Below are positions 34,098-43,458 of a stretch of DNA of 64,000 nt, piece by piece. A program made the position numbers and the translations under genes. The first letter of the stretch is position 1; each line of letters begins with the position of its first letter. The notes under the pieces are model-generated. The model was not told the origin of the DNA. It saw only the letters and a program-made list of their open reading frames with translations, and searched no databases. Origin of the DNA: Clostridiaceae bacterium (GTDB lineage: Bacteria; Bacillota; Clostridia; Saccharofermentanales; Saccharofermentanaceae); contig JAAYCT010000039.1 of the NCBI GenBank assembly GCA_012729635.1, positions 1-64,000 of the forward strand. The letters run 5' to 3'.

Positions 34098-35507
34098 ATG
34101 AACAGAAAAAATATGATCGCGACGGCGGCGCTTCTTCTGTTTCTGTCGATGATTTTCTCCGCGTGTGCCCTGAACGTAAAGTCGATTCGAAAACCCTCTG
34201 AAACGACGGAGGAAATTGAAAATGTGCCGACTTCGGTACCGACTTTAGCACCGACTTTGACACCGACGACGAAACCGACTGCGACGCCGACGCGCAAACC
34301 CACTGCGACACCCAAGCCGACTCTAACGCCGACCCCGACGATTGATCCGGCTGAGGCGGAGATTTCCTTCGCAGATCAGAATGCCGAAAAAGCCTTTCTT
34401 TTGGCGGATGTTAACGCGAAGGACTTCTACGGACAGCCGGTCGAACTCAAAGTCGGTCAAGTGATATGGATCTACACCCCCGAGAATGAAACGACCGACG
34501 AAACGAGCCGCTTTTTTCTGCCGATCGCAGAAGAAATAACAGATGAATATCCGAGTGAGAATGTAAAGGCTTCCCGGGAATTGTTTTTCGATATGTCCGA
34601 AAATCGTTATGGAATGACCTGCTTTTCCGGGTTTCCGGAATATGATCTGTTCGGAACAGAAGCAAACTTGCGCACTAATCTAAAGCGTGTTGTCGAAGTG
34701 AAGCCGTGGGAGCAAATAGATCTCATGAGTCAACAGCGATATCTGATGCGTATTGACTGGGATCGGGACGGTTCGAGCGACGAGTTATTTTTGGAGTACG
34801 ACGGGGTCCGGTACAACGACCCTTTCACTTTAACGATCCGAAGCGGCACGGACGGAAGTTCTTATAGAGAAGCGGATTGTCTCTATGCGGAGATGTTTTG
34901 GGATAACTCACCTTACATCGGTTATATTATCCCGGAAAAACTGATTCTGGCTCAGAAACCAAACGGGGACTATGTGCTTCTTATTTGCGAAAACATCTCC
35001 ACAGTGTATGATGACTCAGAACCGGAGGGTGCTGCAGCGATATACTACAATCCGGATTCGATGTTTTCGGTTCGGGGGATGTACGATGCCTTCGGCTGTG
35101 AAGACGAAGTTTTGTATGTCTCCGGAAGAAGCGGTTTTTTCTATGGGATCTGGACGACGAAAAGAGCGGTCCGACTCAATGATGACTGGACTTTGGATAC
35201 CCTCTCAGATACGGTGTATTACCTGAACAGCTGGGGCTCTTACACCTACTCGCGTGAAGATGTGAACATAGAGATCGAAGGGCCTTCCGGATACACCCCC
35301 TCCGTCTTGCCTGAGGGAATGGTCATTATCCCCGAAAAAGAAGTCCTGGATTCCGATGGTAAGGGCTATCTTTACGTTCGCCTCGCGGACGGAAGGAAGG
35401 CGCGGATCAAGGCAGAGTGCAATTATAAGTATGAATATGGAGAGCGAATCGCGCTTCTCGACGGAAGAGACGACCGCGATCTTTTTCACTATATCGTCGG
35501 CGGTTGA
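34098..35507 (+). CDS. Stalked lipoprotein with calcium-loop-like motif, paralog 2
   Basis: A 469-residue relative of the preceding gene. Lipobox FSAC (Cys 23) is followed by a TP-rich stalk (about 44-82), then the shared domain: RELFFDMSENRYGMTCFSGFP, the loop DWDRDGSSDE at 220-229, IWTTKRAVRLNDDWTLDTL and GKGYLYVRLADGRKARIK. ATG 34098 has GGGAGGA at good spacing; the open frame to 34029 lies in the intergenic gap. Function unknown; surface binding of a ligand with calcium is an inference from the motif and anchoring. Confidence 0.8.
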   Translation: MNRKNMIATAALLLFLSMIFSACALNVKSIRKPSETTEEIENVPTSVPTLAPTLTPTTKPTATPTRKPTATPKPTLTPTPTIDPAEAEISFADQNAEKAFLLADVNAKDFYGQPVELKVGQVIWIYTPENETTDETSRFFLPIAEEITDEYPSENVKASRELFFDMSENRYGMTCFSGFPEYDLFGTEANLRTNLKRVVEVKPWEQIDLMSQQRYLMRIDWDRDGSSDELFLEYDGVRYNDPFTLTIRSGTDGSSYREADCLYAEMFWDNSPYIGYIIPEKLILAQKPNGDYVLLICENISTVYDDSEPEGAAAIYYNPDSMFSVRGMYDAFGCEDEVLYVSGRSGFFYGIWTTKRAVRLNDDWTLDTLSDTVYYLNSWGSYTYSREDVNIEIEGPSGYTPSVLPEGMVIIPEKEVLDSDGKGYLYVRLADGRKARIKAECNYKYEYGERIALLDGRDDRDLFHYIVGG

Positions 35508-35525
35508 CGGCGATGTAGGGATAAA

Positions 35526-35541
35526 CCGGCCTTTCGGCCGG
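35526..35541 (+). other. GC-rich hairpin between paralogs 2 and 3
   Basis: ccggcc and ggccgg form a 6-bp stem with loop tttc. No T-run follows, so it is not a clear terminator; it may pause transcription or stabilise mRNA ends within the tandem array. Confidence 0.45.
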
Positions 35542-35600
35542 GATGTTGGTACCCGGCGAAAAGCGGACACAGAGGATTGATTTGAATCGGAGGACGGGAT

Positions 35601-36935
35601 ATGCGTTTTTCAAGATCTCTTCGCAAAATACTTCGGATCTCTTTGACCGCACTGATTGTCCTTTGTATATCATTTTTCCTGAGGTCGGTGAGCGATGAGA
35701 CGAAGCATCTACCGGAAGATTCGGTTCTGGATCTGGCACGGTTTGATGTTGCGGCCGCAGAAACTGATGAGGGTGAAGACCCGCTTACACAATGGAGTAC
35801 ATGGAATAAATATGAACGTATGCTGAGTCAGGACATCGCGGTGAAAGATGTCGACGGCGGGATGGTGCCGCTTCGGGCCGGGCAGGTGGTCTTTGTGTAC
35901 ACGCGGGAAGAGTATTGCATCGACGCATCGACTCGCTTCTTTTCGTATAATGAAGAAGAACTGTTTTTTGATCGTGCGTTTAATGAGCCCGGTACATTGC
36001 TCCTGTCCGGTATCCCGGCCGATCTGCTTCTGGTCGAACCCGATGCGTACCTTTTCGGGGGTAAGACGGAGATTAACGGTGAGGCGTGGGTTATGCTAAG
36101 GGAAGTATCCGAAGATGATCGCGTCATTTACCGGGTGGATTGGGACGGAGATGGGGTGAAGGACGAGGTATTTGTCGAGCCGATTGACGGAATTGCCGTG
36201 CGGGTTTTTTTTCGGAACGGAACGAATGGGGATGTTGCCTCGATTGTTTTTGATCACGACTGGGATCACGATCATGAAATCAAAGACTACTACGGTAGCA
36301 ATCAAGAAACAGAGTATACGGAATATCTGACGGTTTGTTGGAAAGAATTTTATATGCCCCATGATTATTCCGTGCTTTTGTATCAAGACGAATCAAATCG
36401 TTATGTCATCATGTTGGGAAAAGATTATTACCGTTTGTCTCCGGGTCAGCTTGCCCCGTATATGGTATTTGTTCACTTTGATCCTGTGTTTGGTCTTTCG
36501 GATCACAAAGTGAAAGCCCTTTATGATTATGACGGAAAAGATTTCTATCAATATCGAATCAGTCGATTTCTCGGTGATATCTGGATGACCAGAGAAAAGG
36601 TGGCATTAAACGACGACTTCTCAACGGGCAGAATATCGGACTCCATTGATTATTTGAGCGGATGTGTAGGAAATGTTCATACGCTTCGGCCCATCAAAGC
36701 GCAAATTCAAGGATCCGGCGGGTTCTATTCTTCGACGATCGACGCAGGAACTGCTATTAAACCCATTCGACTGGAATTGGACGCCAACGGTGAGGGATTC
36801 CTTTATGTGCGGCTCTATGACGGAAAAATTGCCAGAATCCGGGCTTCGTTTGATGAAGAAACCAATATCGGAATCATTGACGGAGGTCCTCAGACGGAGG
36901 CCATATTGTGTTATCGGGCAGAGTATATTCCTTAG
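35601..36935 (+). CDS. Membrane-anchored paralog 3, without stalk
   Basis: A 444-residue paralog of the two preceding genes. It differs at the N-terminus: a hydrophobic segment (about 12-29, ISLTALIVLCISFFL) works as a signal anchor or signal peptide, with no clear lipobox, and the TP-rich stalk is missing. The shared domain is intact: EELFFDRAFNEPGTLLLSGIP, DWDGDGVKDE at 180-189, RFLGDIWMTREKVALNDDFS and GEGFLYVRLYDGKIARIR. The ribosome site GGAGGACGGG precedes ATG. It may have lost its stalk after duplication or sit closer to the membrane. Confidence 0.78.
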   Translation: MRFSRSLRKILRISLTALIVLCISFFLRSVSDETKHLPEDSVLDLARFDVAAAETDEGEDPLTQWSTWNKYERMLSQDIAVKDVDGGMVPLRAGQVVFVYTREEYCIDASTRFFSYNEEELFFDRAFNEPGTLLLSGIPADLLLVEPDAYLFGGKTEINGEAWVMLREVSEDDRVIYRVDWDGDGVKDEVFVEPIDGIAVRVFFRNGTNGDVASIVFDHDWDHDHEIKDYYGSNQETEYTEYLTVCWKEFYMPHDYSVLLYQDESNRYVIMLGKDYYRLSPGQLAPYMVFVHFDPVFGLSDHKVKALYDYDGKDFYQYRISRFLGDIWMTREKVALNDDFSTGRISDSIDYLSGCVGNVHTLRPIKAQIQGSGGFYSSTIDAGTAIKPIRLELDANGEGFLYVRLYDGKIARIRASFDEETNIGIIDGGPQTEAILCYRAEYIP

Positions 36936-37037
36936 TCCGTTGGACCAAAGGCTAAGAGAAAACGGAAAATGAAGCATTCGGTAACGGGAAGAAGTGTTCA
37001 TTCGGCAACTATGATAAATGATTTTAGGAGATAGGAA

Positions 37038-38408
37038 ATGAGGAGAAAAGCGCGATATCTATTTATACTGAATTTGTTAATCGTTATGATCGTTTTTTCC
37101 TCATGTGCGTTGAAATCAGTAAGACGCCCGATCGAATCGACTCTACCAGTTATTGCCGGTGAAACGTCCGGAACGGAGAAGACCGCGACTGCGGACACAA
37201 CTTCTGTGCCGTCGCCGACGCCGAAGGCTTCACCGACTCCGAGAGCGTCGGTGACTCCTTCTCCGACTCCAAAGCCGTCGCCCACACCTTCCCCGACTCC
37301 GACACCGAGGCCGATTGAGAGTTTGTATGAAGGGGAGCCGGTTGTTTTGCAACGGAGTATCAATGCCCGCACCGCCGATGGAGAGACGATTCGCCTGGCT
37401 GCGGGTCAAGTGATGATTTCTTTTGATGATTACGATGGTTCTACCAGTCGGACTCGATACGCTACCTATGACCTGAAGGAGATCTTTCTCGATATAACGC
37501 ACAACAGATATGGAACAGCTATGATCGACGGGACTCCGATGTTTGAGTATTTTGCCCAAACGAAAAAAAACGCGCGGGAACTCTCGCCGTGGGAACTGGC
37601 TCCGGGGCCTTCTTCCGATGATCGTATTGTCATACGTGTCGATTGGGACGGGGACAGCAAAAGAGACGAAATATCTATGAACACGTCTTATCAGGCGGTT
37701 TTCCGAAGCGGCTCGGACGGCGCTACGGCGATATGTGAAATTAATGCCTATAATTACTCTCTTTGGGAAGAAGATCCGTACCGAATGGAAGGGCATGAGG
37801 AGGTTTATCCTCCATATCCGTTGGAGATCTTGGCCTATTCAACGATTATGCTCTTTGAAGATTCTTCGGGAGATCCGGTCATCATGCGCAGTATAGATTT
37901 GAGCAAAGACGGAAATTGGGGCTCTTGCACCGTCACTTCATTTATTAAGTATGATCCGGTATCCGGGTTTTCGATTACGGAGATTCCCGGGAGCTTTACC
38001 TTTGAGGACGGTCATTTCTACCGATATGGTATCGGACGGTTTATCGGAGACATTTGGATGACCCAAAGGCAGGTTACCATTAACGATGATTTTTCATACT
38101 CATATGCGTCAGATACCGAGTATTATCTTGTGGGCTGGAAAGACTATACGTACACCCTCGGCCCGGTTCAGGCAGAGATTGAGGGAAAATACGGATTTGT
38201 GCCTTCCGTCATTCCATCCGGAATGGTCGCATATCCGAAAAAAACCGTTCTCGATTCTGAGGGAAAGGGTTTTCTGTACCTGACGCTTGCGGACGGAAGA
38301 ATCGCACGCGTACGGGCATCGTACAATTCAGTGACCAATGCCACATTACTGGATGATCGGCCCCAGGACGAGGTTTTTGCCTGTTACAGTGTGATGTTTG
38401 GCGGGTAG
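37038..38408 (+). CDS. Stalked lipoprotein with calcium-loop-like motif, paralog 4
   Basis: A 456-residue paralog. Lipobox FSSC (Cys 23) is followed by a Ser/Thr/Pro stalk (about 55-93, PSPTPKASPTPRASVTPSPT). Shared domain elements are KEIFLDITHNRYGTAMIDGTP, the loop DWDGDSKRDE at 202-211 (Ser replaces the usual Gly), RFIGDIWMTQRQVTINDDFS and GKGFLYLTLADGRIARVR. It is closest to paralog 3 in the IGDIWMT block. It is last in the array; no obvious terminator was seen in 38409-38535. Confidence 0.8.
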   Translation: MRRKARYLFILNLLIVMIVFSSCALKSVRRPIESTLPVIAGETSGTEKTATADTTSVPSPTPKASPTPRASVTPSPTPKPSPTPSPTPTPRPIESLYEGEPVVLQRSINARTADGETIRLAAGQVMISFDDYDGSTSRTRYATYDLKEIFLDITHNRYGTAMIDGTPMFEYFAQTKKNARELSPWELAPGPSSDDRIVIRVDWDGDSKRDEISMNTSYQAVFRSGSDGATAICEINAYNYSLWEEDPYRMEGHEEVYPPYPLEILAYSTIMLFEDSSGDPVIMRSIDLSKDGNWGSCTVTSFIKYDPVSGFSITEIPGSFTFEDGHFYRYGIGRFIGDIWMTQRQVTINDDFSYSYASDTEYYLVGWKDYTYTLGPVQAEIEGKYGFVPSVIPSGMVAYPKKTVLDSEGKGFLYLTLADGRIARVRASYNSVTNATLLDDRPQDEVFACYSVMFGG

Positions 38409-38535
38409 ACGAATGGCTCGAGTGCTGAGTTAATACTTATCGGATTTTTCGATGGATTTAATTTATAAAACGGACGAATACAGAATGCCCCATATATCCT
38501 TCGGAGTCGAGATTTCTCAGGAGGGCATTGTGGTC

Positions 38536-39327
38536 TTATTTCACTCTTAACTCCGCGATCGCTCCGTAATGAAGGATATCGAAGCGCTCCGGCGCGATGC
38601 GCTCAAGGAGCGCCCGATGCTCCGCGTCCCAGAGCGCGAGATCTTTTTCGCGAAGGGAAGCACCGACGCCGCGGGAAGCACGTAAACGACCGTGCCATGT
38701 TTCCCGCGTAAACGGAATCATGATATCGTACTCCTCGTGGGAGATCATATCAAAGTGCTCGAAAACGGCATCCGGGATCCAAATCGGATGGCGGGTTTCC
38801 CGCGCTCCGCTCCAGTCCGGATTAAATCGAAGAGTCAGCTCCTCGCTCGCGTTCGCGATCGCGTCTTCGAACGGAAGCCATGCCATGAATAGTATGAGAA
38901 GACGACCGTTGTTTTTAAGCATCCCGGCAAATCGGGGCGACGTAATCTTGTGATTGAAGTACCAGAAACACTGGCATGCGGTAATAACGTCAAAACTTCC
39001 CGCCGGGAAATCAATCGATTCGGCCGGTGAAACCAGGAACTTGATGTTCATGCCTGCTTTTTCGGCGAGACGGCGTGCTTCCGCGATTTGGGTCTTCTCC
39101 CGATCCGTTCCGGTCCATTCGGCTCCGTATTGATACATGTTTCTCGGAAGAACCCCCGTACCGGTCCCGACATCGAGAACCTTCTGGCCGCTCGTGCACA
39201 GCCCGCGTTCTGTGATCTTTTCGTAGAATAAGGGAGGATAAACATCCCGGAAGCGCGCGTAATCACCGGAGGTTAATCCCCAGTCGAATGCGTTGCCCCG
39301 ATCGATACCGTCATGTTGCATTTTCAT
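38536..39327 (-). CDS. Class I SAM-dependent methyltransferase
   Basis: A 263-residue methyltransferase of the UbiE/BioC-like group. Motif I is VLDVGTGTGVLPRNM (about residues 51-65); motif II is TGTDREKTQIAEA; FDVITACQCFWYFNHK follows the usual motif IV/post-I layout; ILFMAWLPFED replaces the common LL(I/V) motif. The substrate cannot be assigned. ATG 39327 has GGAAAG upstream, while the frame reaches 39357. It lies 73 bases downstream of dtd on the same strand. Confidence 0.82.
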   Translation of the reverse strand: MKMQHDGIDRGNAFDWGLTSGDYARFRDVYPPLFYEKITERGLCTSGQKVLDVGTGTGVLPRNMYQYGAEWTGTDREKTQIAEARRLAEKAGMNIKFLVSPAESIDFPAGSFDVITACQCFWYFNHKITSPRFAGMLKNNGRLLILFMAWLPFEDAIANASEELTLRFNPDWSGARETRHPIWIPDAVFEHFDMISHEEYDIMIPFTRETWHGRLRASRGVGASLREKDLALWDAEHRALLERIAPERFDILHYGAIAELRVK

Positions 39328-39400
39328 GTGTGAATTCTTTCCGGATGCCAAAAACACTTCTTCAGGTTTGCGTTTTTGATTTACGATGCGGTCGATACAT

Positions 39401-39841
39401 TCAATTCTGCTCCAAGATAATCGTGAACGGCCCGTCGTTACAAAGCTCTACGTCCATATGGGCGCCGAAGACGCCGTTTTCGACGCGCATGCCGGCCTCG
39501 CGGCACTTTTTCGAAAAATACCCGTAAAGCGCGTTTGCGGTTTCCGGGTCCGCCGCGTTCGAAAAGCCCGGGCGGTTGCCGTGCGACGTGTCCGCGCAGA
39601 GTGTAAATTGGGAGACGATGAGAAGAGATCCGCCGACGTCCGTGATCGATCGGTTGATCTTGCCGCACTCGTCCTCGAAGATTCGCAGGCCGACGAGTTT
39701 TCGAACCATCTTGTCCGCCATCTCGCGTGTGTCTTCGGCCGCGACGCCGAGGAGCACGAGATACCCCCGGTCGACCGATCCGACCGTTTGACCGTCGATG
39801 CGGACGGAGGCTTGTGTTACGCGCTGAATGACTGCTTTCAT
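39401..39841 (-). CDS. dtd: D-aminoacyl-tRNA deacylase
   Basis: A 146-residue Dtd, the usual family length. Its motifs SQFTLCADTSHGNRPGF (SQxTL block) and ELCNDGPFTIILE (the GP dipeptide that enforces D-chirality, with Phe where Val is usual) are present. It removes D-amino acids, and glycine from tRNA-Ala, protecting translation. ATG 39841 follows GGAGGAACCC; the frame to 39901 is not needed. Confidence 0.95.
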   Translation of the reverse strand: MKAVIQRVTQASVRIDGQTVGSVDRGYLVLLGVAAEDTREMADKMVRKLVGLRIFEDECGKINRSITDVGGSLLIVSQFTLCADTSHGNRPGFSNAADPETANALYGYFSKKCREAGMRVENGVFGAHMDVELCNDGPFTIILEQN

Positions 39842-40099
39842 GGGTTCCTCCGTAATAGTTCGGTATCTGCGACGTGGCCGCGGGATCCGATTGCTTTTCA
39901 AGCGTTATTATAGCCGATTTTATGGGGTCTTGGCGATTATTCCGCCCGAAAAGTCTCGCGAAAGAAGTTCGATATCTGTGGTGAAATACAATGTACCAAT
40001 ACCAAAAAATGTAAGATATTCCGAGAAACGATCTCACATGCAATGTTATATGACCAAGGAAAAACGTAGGAAACATCACGTAGGGCACAAAAAAGTAAG

Positions 40100-40753
40100 A
40101 TGAGTTCCATGCGGTATTTCTCCTGGTATCCGAATGGAAGCATTATTATATATGGTACGCAATACGCAGTAGGCGGAGTAATTCGAGGTATTCCCTATAC
40201 GCAAAATGCGGATACAACAAAAGCTGATTTTATATCAAGTCCAACCATGCAATATGTTTATGGAGGAAATTTCTACTCCTTTCGTCAGCCTTCCGGTGAT
40301 GTAGGCAATGATTGTACCTCAGCAGTGGCGATATCGTGGGCTGCAGGCGGGTCATCGATTAATGTATCTACCGTGTATACAGTACAGATGCTTGCAGCGG
40401 TAAAATCAACTCAAAACCGTATGGCAAAGAGAGGGACGTACAGTACCGGTTATACATATACAACCGGAATGGTAGATCAGTTTGCCTCTGATCCAAATGC
40501 ATACGATTTGTACTGTACGCTCGTTCCGGAAGATGCATGTTTCTATCGTTATTACGATAAAGCGCAAGGAAGAATGCGTGGGCATGCGATTTTAATCACC
40601 GGAGTAAATCTTTCAACAAAATCAGTAACCTATATCGAACAAATTGACGGAGATTTGGTAGTAAAAAATAACTCTTCTTGGACAAGCGGGACAAAAACAT
40701 TTCAACAGCTTACAAATAGTAATTATGTGCCGATCCGACCTACAGATATTTAG
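40100..40753 (+). CDS. Papain-like Cys/His hydrolase domain protein, possibly 5'-truncated
   Basis: A 217-residue protein with a likely catalytic Cys in GNDCTSAVAISW (about residue 74) and His in GHAILITGV (about 164), an arrangement seen in NlpC/P60 and CHAP-like wall peptidases; the family is not certain. The YGTQYAVGGVIRGIPYTQ segment resembles wall-hydrolase entries of Clostridia. There is no signal peptide and no convincing ribosome site before ATG 40100, and the same frame is open further upstream until a TAG at 40067, with more open codons before it. An intact ancestor probably had an N-terminal export signal, so this may be a remnant. AT content is higher than in flanking core genes. 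Confidence 0.5.
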   Translation: MSSMRYFSWYPNGSIIIYGTQYAVGGVIRGIPYTQNADTTKADFISSPTMQYVYGGNFYSFRQPSGDVGNDCTSAVAISWAAGGSSINVSTVYTVQMLAAVKSTQNRMAKRGTYSTGYTYTTGMVDQFASDPNAYDLYCTLVPEDACFYRYYDKAQGRMRGHAILITGVNLSTKSVTYIEQIDGDLVVKNNSSWTSGTKTFQQLTNSNYVPIRPTDI

Positions 40754-40786
40754 ACATCTCTACTCTAAGAACTATACGAACAGTAT

Positions 40787-40827
40787 CAACCGTGCTATCT
40801 TACATTTGATCGCACGGTTGGGTTTTT
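40787..40827 (+). terminator. Intrinsic terminator after the Cys/His hydrolase gene
   Basis: caaccgtgc and gcacggttg form a perfect 9-bp stem with a 16-base loop, followed by ggttttt. It lies 33 bases after the stop at 40753. Confidence 0.75.
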
Positions 40828-40857
40828 CATAAAAATGAAATTTCGGGAGGCCCTTAA

Positions 40858-43248
40858 ATGTTGCTTGTATCAGAGAAAAAAAGACACAAATCTATTTTGA
40901 GCAGATGCGTCTGTCTTTTGTTGTGCATAACGATATTTCCGCTTTCGGCGTGTAACACAAAGAAATCTTCCGATGAAAAAGAAATCCTAATGGCAGAAGA
41001 CTTTTCATCAGAGACATATCCTGAAGAGAAAACATATTTTGAACCTGCGGAACTCAGTTATTTATCTTTTTCCGAAGAGCAAGAGCCGAATGCCATTTCG
41101 ATGACCGCATGCGGGGATTTGCTTGCCGTTCTGGTCCGGAGCATAGCAAAAGATGGCATCCATTATCAGACACATATGTGTTTTTTTGATCGGACGGGCG
41201 TAGAAATCGGAAGTTTTTGTTTTGAATCAGTACTTGAAACGGACAATGTGTTTGTGTCATATGTTTCCGGTAAAAAGGATGGGATAACCGCTTATATCAC
41301 CGTTTTTGACAACAAAAGTAATAGCTTGACCAATGGATTCTACTCCTTCGACACATCCGGAAACATGCTTCGGGATGCGGTTGACTTGACCTTTTCGGAT
41401 ACAAGTTTTTCTCCTACAGGATTGTTCGTTCTTCAAAGCGGTGAGACAGTTCTCAGCGGAATCTGTTCCGAAGGGAATGTATTTTACATGTATAGTACAG
41501 ATATGAAATATCTCTATACGATATCCGGGGATCAACTAACGGGAAAAATACTGGAATCCGGTGGTGATGTGTATGTCGAAAGCCGGATGTTTACAGACGG
41601 AACTCAAGAGGATATTCTGTATAATGTTGACATGAATACGGGGAATCTGACTTCATCCATAGACGTGTCCCAAATTACAGGCGCATGCTTCACCGCAAGC
41701 AACTCCGGGAAGTTATACGCAGTAGATGCACAGAGTTTATATCTCATTGATCTGGATGGGAAGAAAAAAATCGCGCTTGTAAATTGGTCGGATCTCAATA
41801 TTGACCGATCGATATATTCATCCGTATCGCCGATATGCATTCTGTCAGACGATGTTGTATGTATTCGGGGAACAGCCGGGGACGCAGGATATGACACGGG
41901 CAAGGTCGTCATGCTGACAAGGCAGGACAACAATCCGAACATAGGGAAACAAACAATCTTTCTGGGTGGTTTTTATCTTTCTGACAATACTGCGTTGTTA
42001 TCAACCATTACCAAGTTTAATCAGTCGAATGAACAGTATCGAATTGAAATAAAGGATTATTTCCAGAGCATAGATTGGTCGCAACCACTGGAGCAGATTC
42101 ATTTGAGCCAAGAGGCATGCAGGCAACAGATGTATCTGGACGCGTTCAGCGGGAAAGGCCCGGACATAATTTATGATGTCGGGACACGTTCACTGGCCGC
42201 ATACGAGGCAAACAATCTTCTAATGGACATGTGTCCCTTGATGGAAATGGATCCGGAGTTTGACATAAATGACTTCCTGCCCAATGTTATTGATGCATGT
42301 ACGGTTGACGGAAAATTGTGCAAAATTCCCGCTCATTTTTGGGTATATGGAATAGAAGGAGAGCCTTCCGTGACAAAGGGTATCTCGAGTTGGTCGACAG
42401 TAGAGTTTGATCAAATCGCATCTGCGCTCCCTTCCGGGATGTATATGATCGTAAACACTACGCAACTTGAACTGCTGAGACATGTGCTCGCAGGATCAAT
42501 GAATTTATTTATTGACGACAACACGAAAGAAGTCAATTTCAATACAGATGAATTCTTCAAGATCCTGAAGTGGGCGAAAACGTACGGAGAAAAAGAGCCG
42601 GTGTCAGAAGAACTGAGAGTATATGTCAATACAGAAGAACTGTTAGAAAAAAACCTGCTTGTATGCAATACACATGGCTTTATATCGGACGCATCGAAAT
42701 TTGCTTCCATTTTCCCCAGGTATTATGGGACTGCTCCCGACATTATCGGGTATCCTTCTCCGGCAAAGAATGGTCCATACATATATCCTATAGAACAAGT
42801 TGCGATTTCTTCATCATGTGATAGTCCGGGTGGTGCATGGTCCTTTGTCAAATATCTATTGTCGGAAGATTACCAAACGATGAATTCTTCCGGTTCTGAG
42901 TACGCAGAAAAGCTGGGTACGGGATATGGATTTCCTGTTCGCACAGAATCCTTGCAGGCGCTTATGGAAATCGCTTTGAATCCGCCCGAAATTGTTGAAG
43001 AGTTTCCTTCAGGAGACTCGGAATTATATCCCGACCCCTATGAGGAACTATATGGAATGACGCAGGAACGTGCCGATGCATGTTTAGCTGCCGTCAACAG
43101 TGCAGATACACTTTATTACCTTGATGAGGAAATATATAAAATCATACAAGAAGAGGTAACGGCTTACTTCGAAGACCTGAAATCTGTGGAAGATGTAACT
43201 GCATTGATTCAGAACAGAGTGCAGACACTGGTTTCTGAACGGGAATAG
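40858..43248 (+). CDS. Lipoprotein with propeller-like half and solute-binding half
   Basis: A 796-residue lipoprotein. The signal peptide ends in lipobox LSAC (about residue 32). Residues 60-350 are repeated short strand units (SYLSFSEEQEPNAISM; LTGKILESGGDVYVE; KLYAVDAQSLYLIDLDGKK) typical of a beta-propeller. Residues 360-790 look like a family 1 solute-binding protein (TKFNQSNEQYRIEIKDY, FSGKGPDIIYDVGT, PSPAKNGPYIYPIEQVAISS, PGGAWSFVKYLLS). No ABC permease or ATPase gene is adjacent, so transport with a distant system or a sensing role are both possible. GGGAGG precedes ATG. Confidence 0.75.
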   Translation: MLLVSEKKRHKSILSRCVCLLLCITIFPLSACNTKKSSDEKEILMAEDFSSETYPEEKTYFEPAELSYLSFSEEQEPNAISMTACGDLLAVLVRSIAKDGIHYQTHMCFFDRTGVEIGSFCFESVLETDNVFVSYVSGKKDGITAYITVFDNKSNSLTNGFYSFDTSGNMLRDAVDLTFSDTSFSPTGLFVLQSGETVLSGICSEGNVFYMYSTDMKYLYTISGDQLTGKILESGGDVYVESRMFTDGTQEDILYNVDMNTGNLTSSIDVSQITGACFTASNSGKLYAVDAQSLYLIDLDGKKKIALVNWSDLNIDRSIYSSVSPICILSDDVVCIRGTAGDAGYDTGKVVMLTRQDNNPNIGKQTIFLGGFYLSDNTALLSTITKFNQSNEQYRIEIKDYFQSIDWSQPLEQIHLSQEACRQQMYLDAFSGKGPDIIYDVGTRSLAAYEANNLLMDMCPLMEMDPEFDINDFLPNVIDACTVDGKLCKIPAHFWVYGIEGEPSVTKGISSWSTVEFDQIASALPSGMYMIVNTTQLELLRHVLAGSMNLFIDDNTKEVNFNTDEFFKILKWAKTYGEKEPVSEELRVYVNTEELLEKNLLVCNTHGFISDASKFASIFPRYYGTAPDIIGYPSPAKNGPYIYPIEQVAISSSCDSPGGAWSFVKYLLSEDYQTMNSSGSEYAEKLGTGYGFPVRTESLQALMEIALNPPEIVEEFPSGDSELYPDPYEELYGMTQERADACLAAVNSADTLYYLDEEIYKIIQEEVTAYFEDLKSVEDVTALIQNRVQTLVSERE

Positions 43249-43357
43249 ATCATATGTCTCGAAAATCATGGATGTAAAAGAGGAAACCCCCGGGTTGCTT
43301 AATAAGTGCGACACTTCATGTGCAATCTGCAAAAGTGCATCTTGCGTTGATTTTCAG

Positions 43358-43386
43358 TTGACGCACCGGGAGGATAAAGGTATAAT
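43358..43386 (+). promoter_or_regulatory. Promoter of rpsU
   Basis: TTGACG and TATAAT with a 17-base spacer form a near-consensus sigma-A promoter. Transcription would start near 43393, 66 bases before the rpsU GTG. Confidence 0.85.
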
Positions 43387-43458
43387 ACCAACGTTACCCT
43401 ACCGGGCAGGTGTCCGGAAAGGGTCGACGATTAATCGCACGAGGGGAGGGATGATAAA

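Noticed and set aside
39828-40103. A 91-codon plus-strand open frame after dtd.
   Set aside because: It begins inside dtd on the other strand, is Arg/Lys-rich and has no ribosome site; examined as a possible missing N-terminus of the Cys/His hydrolase but it contains no signal peptide.
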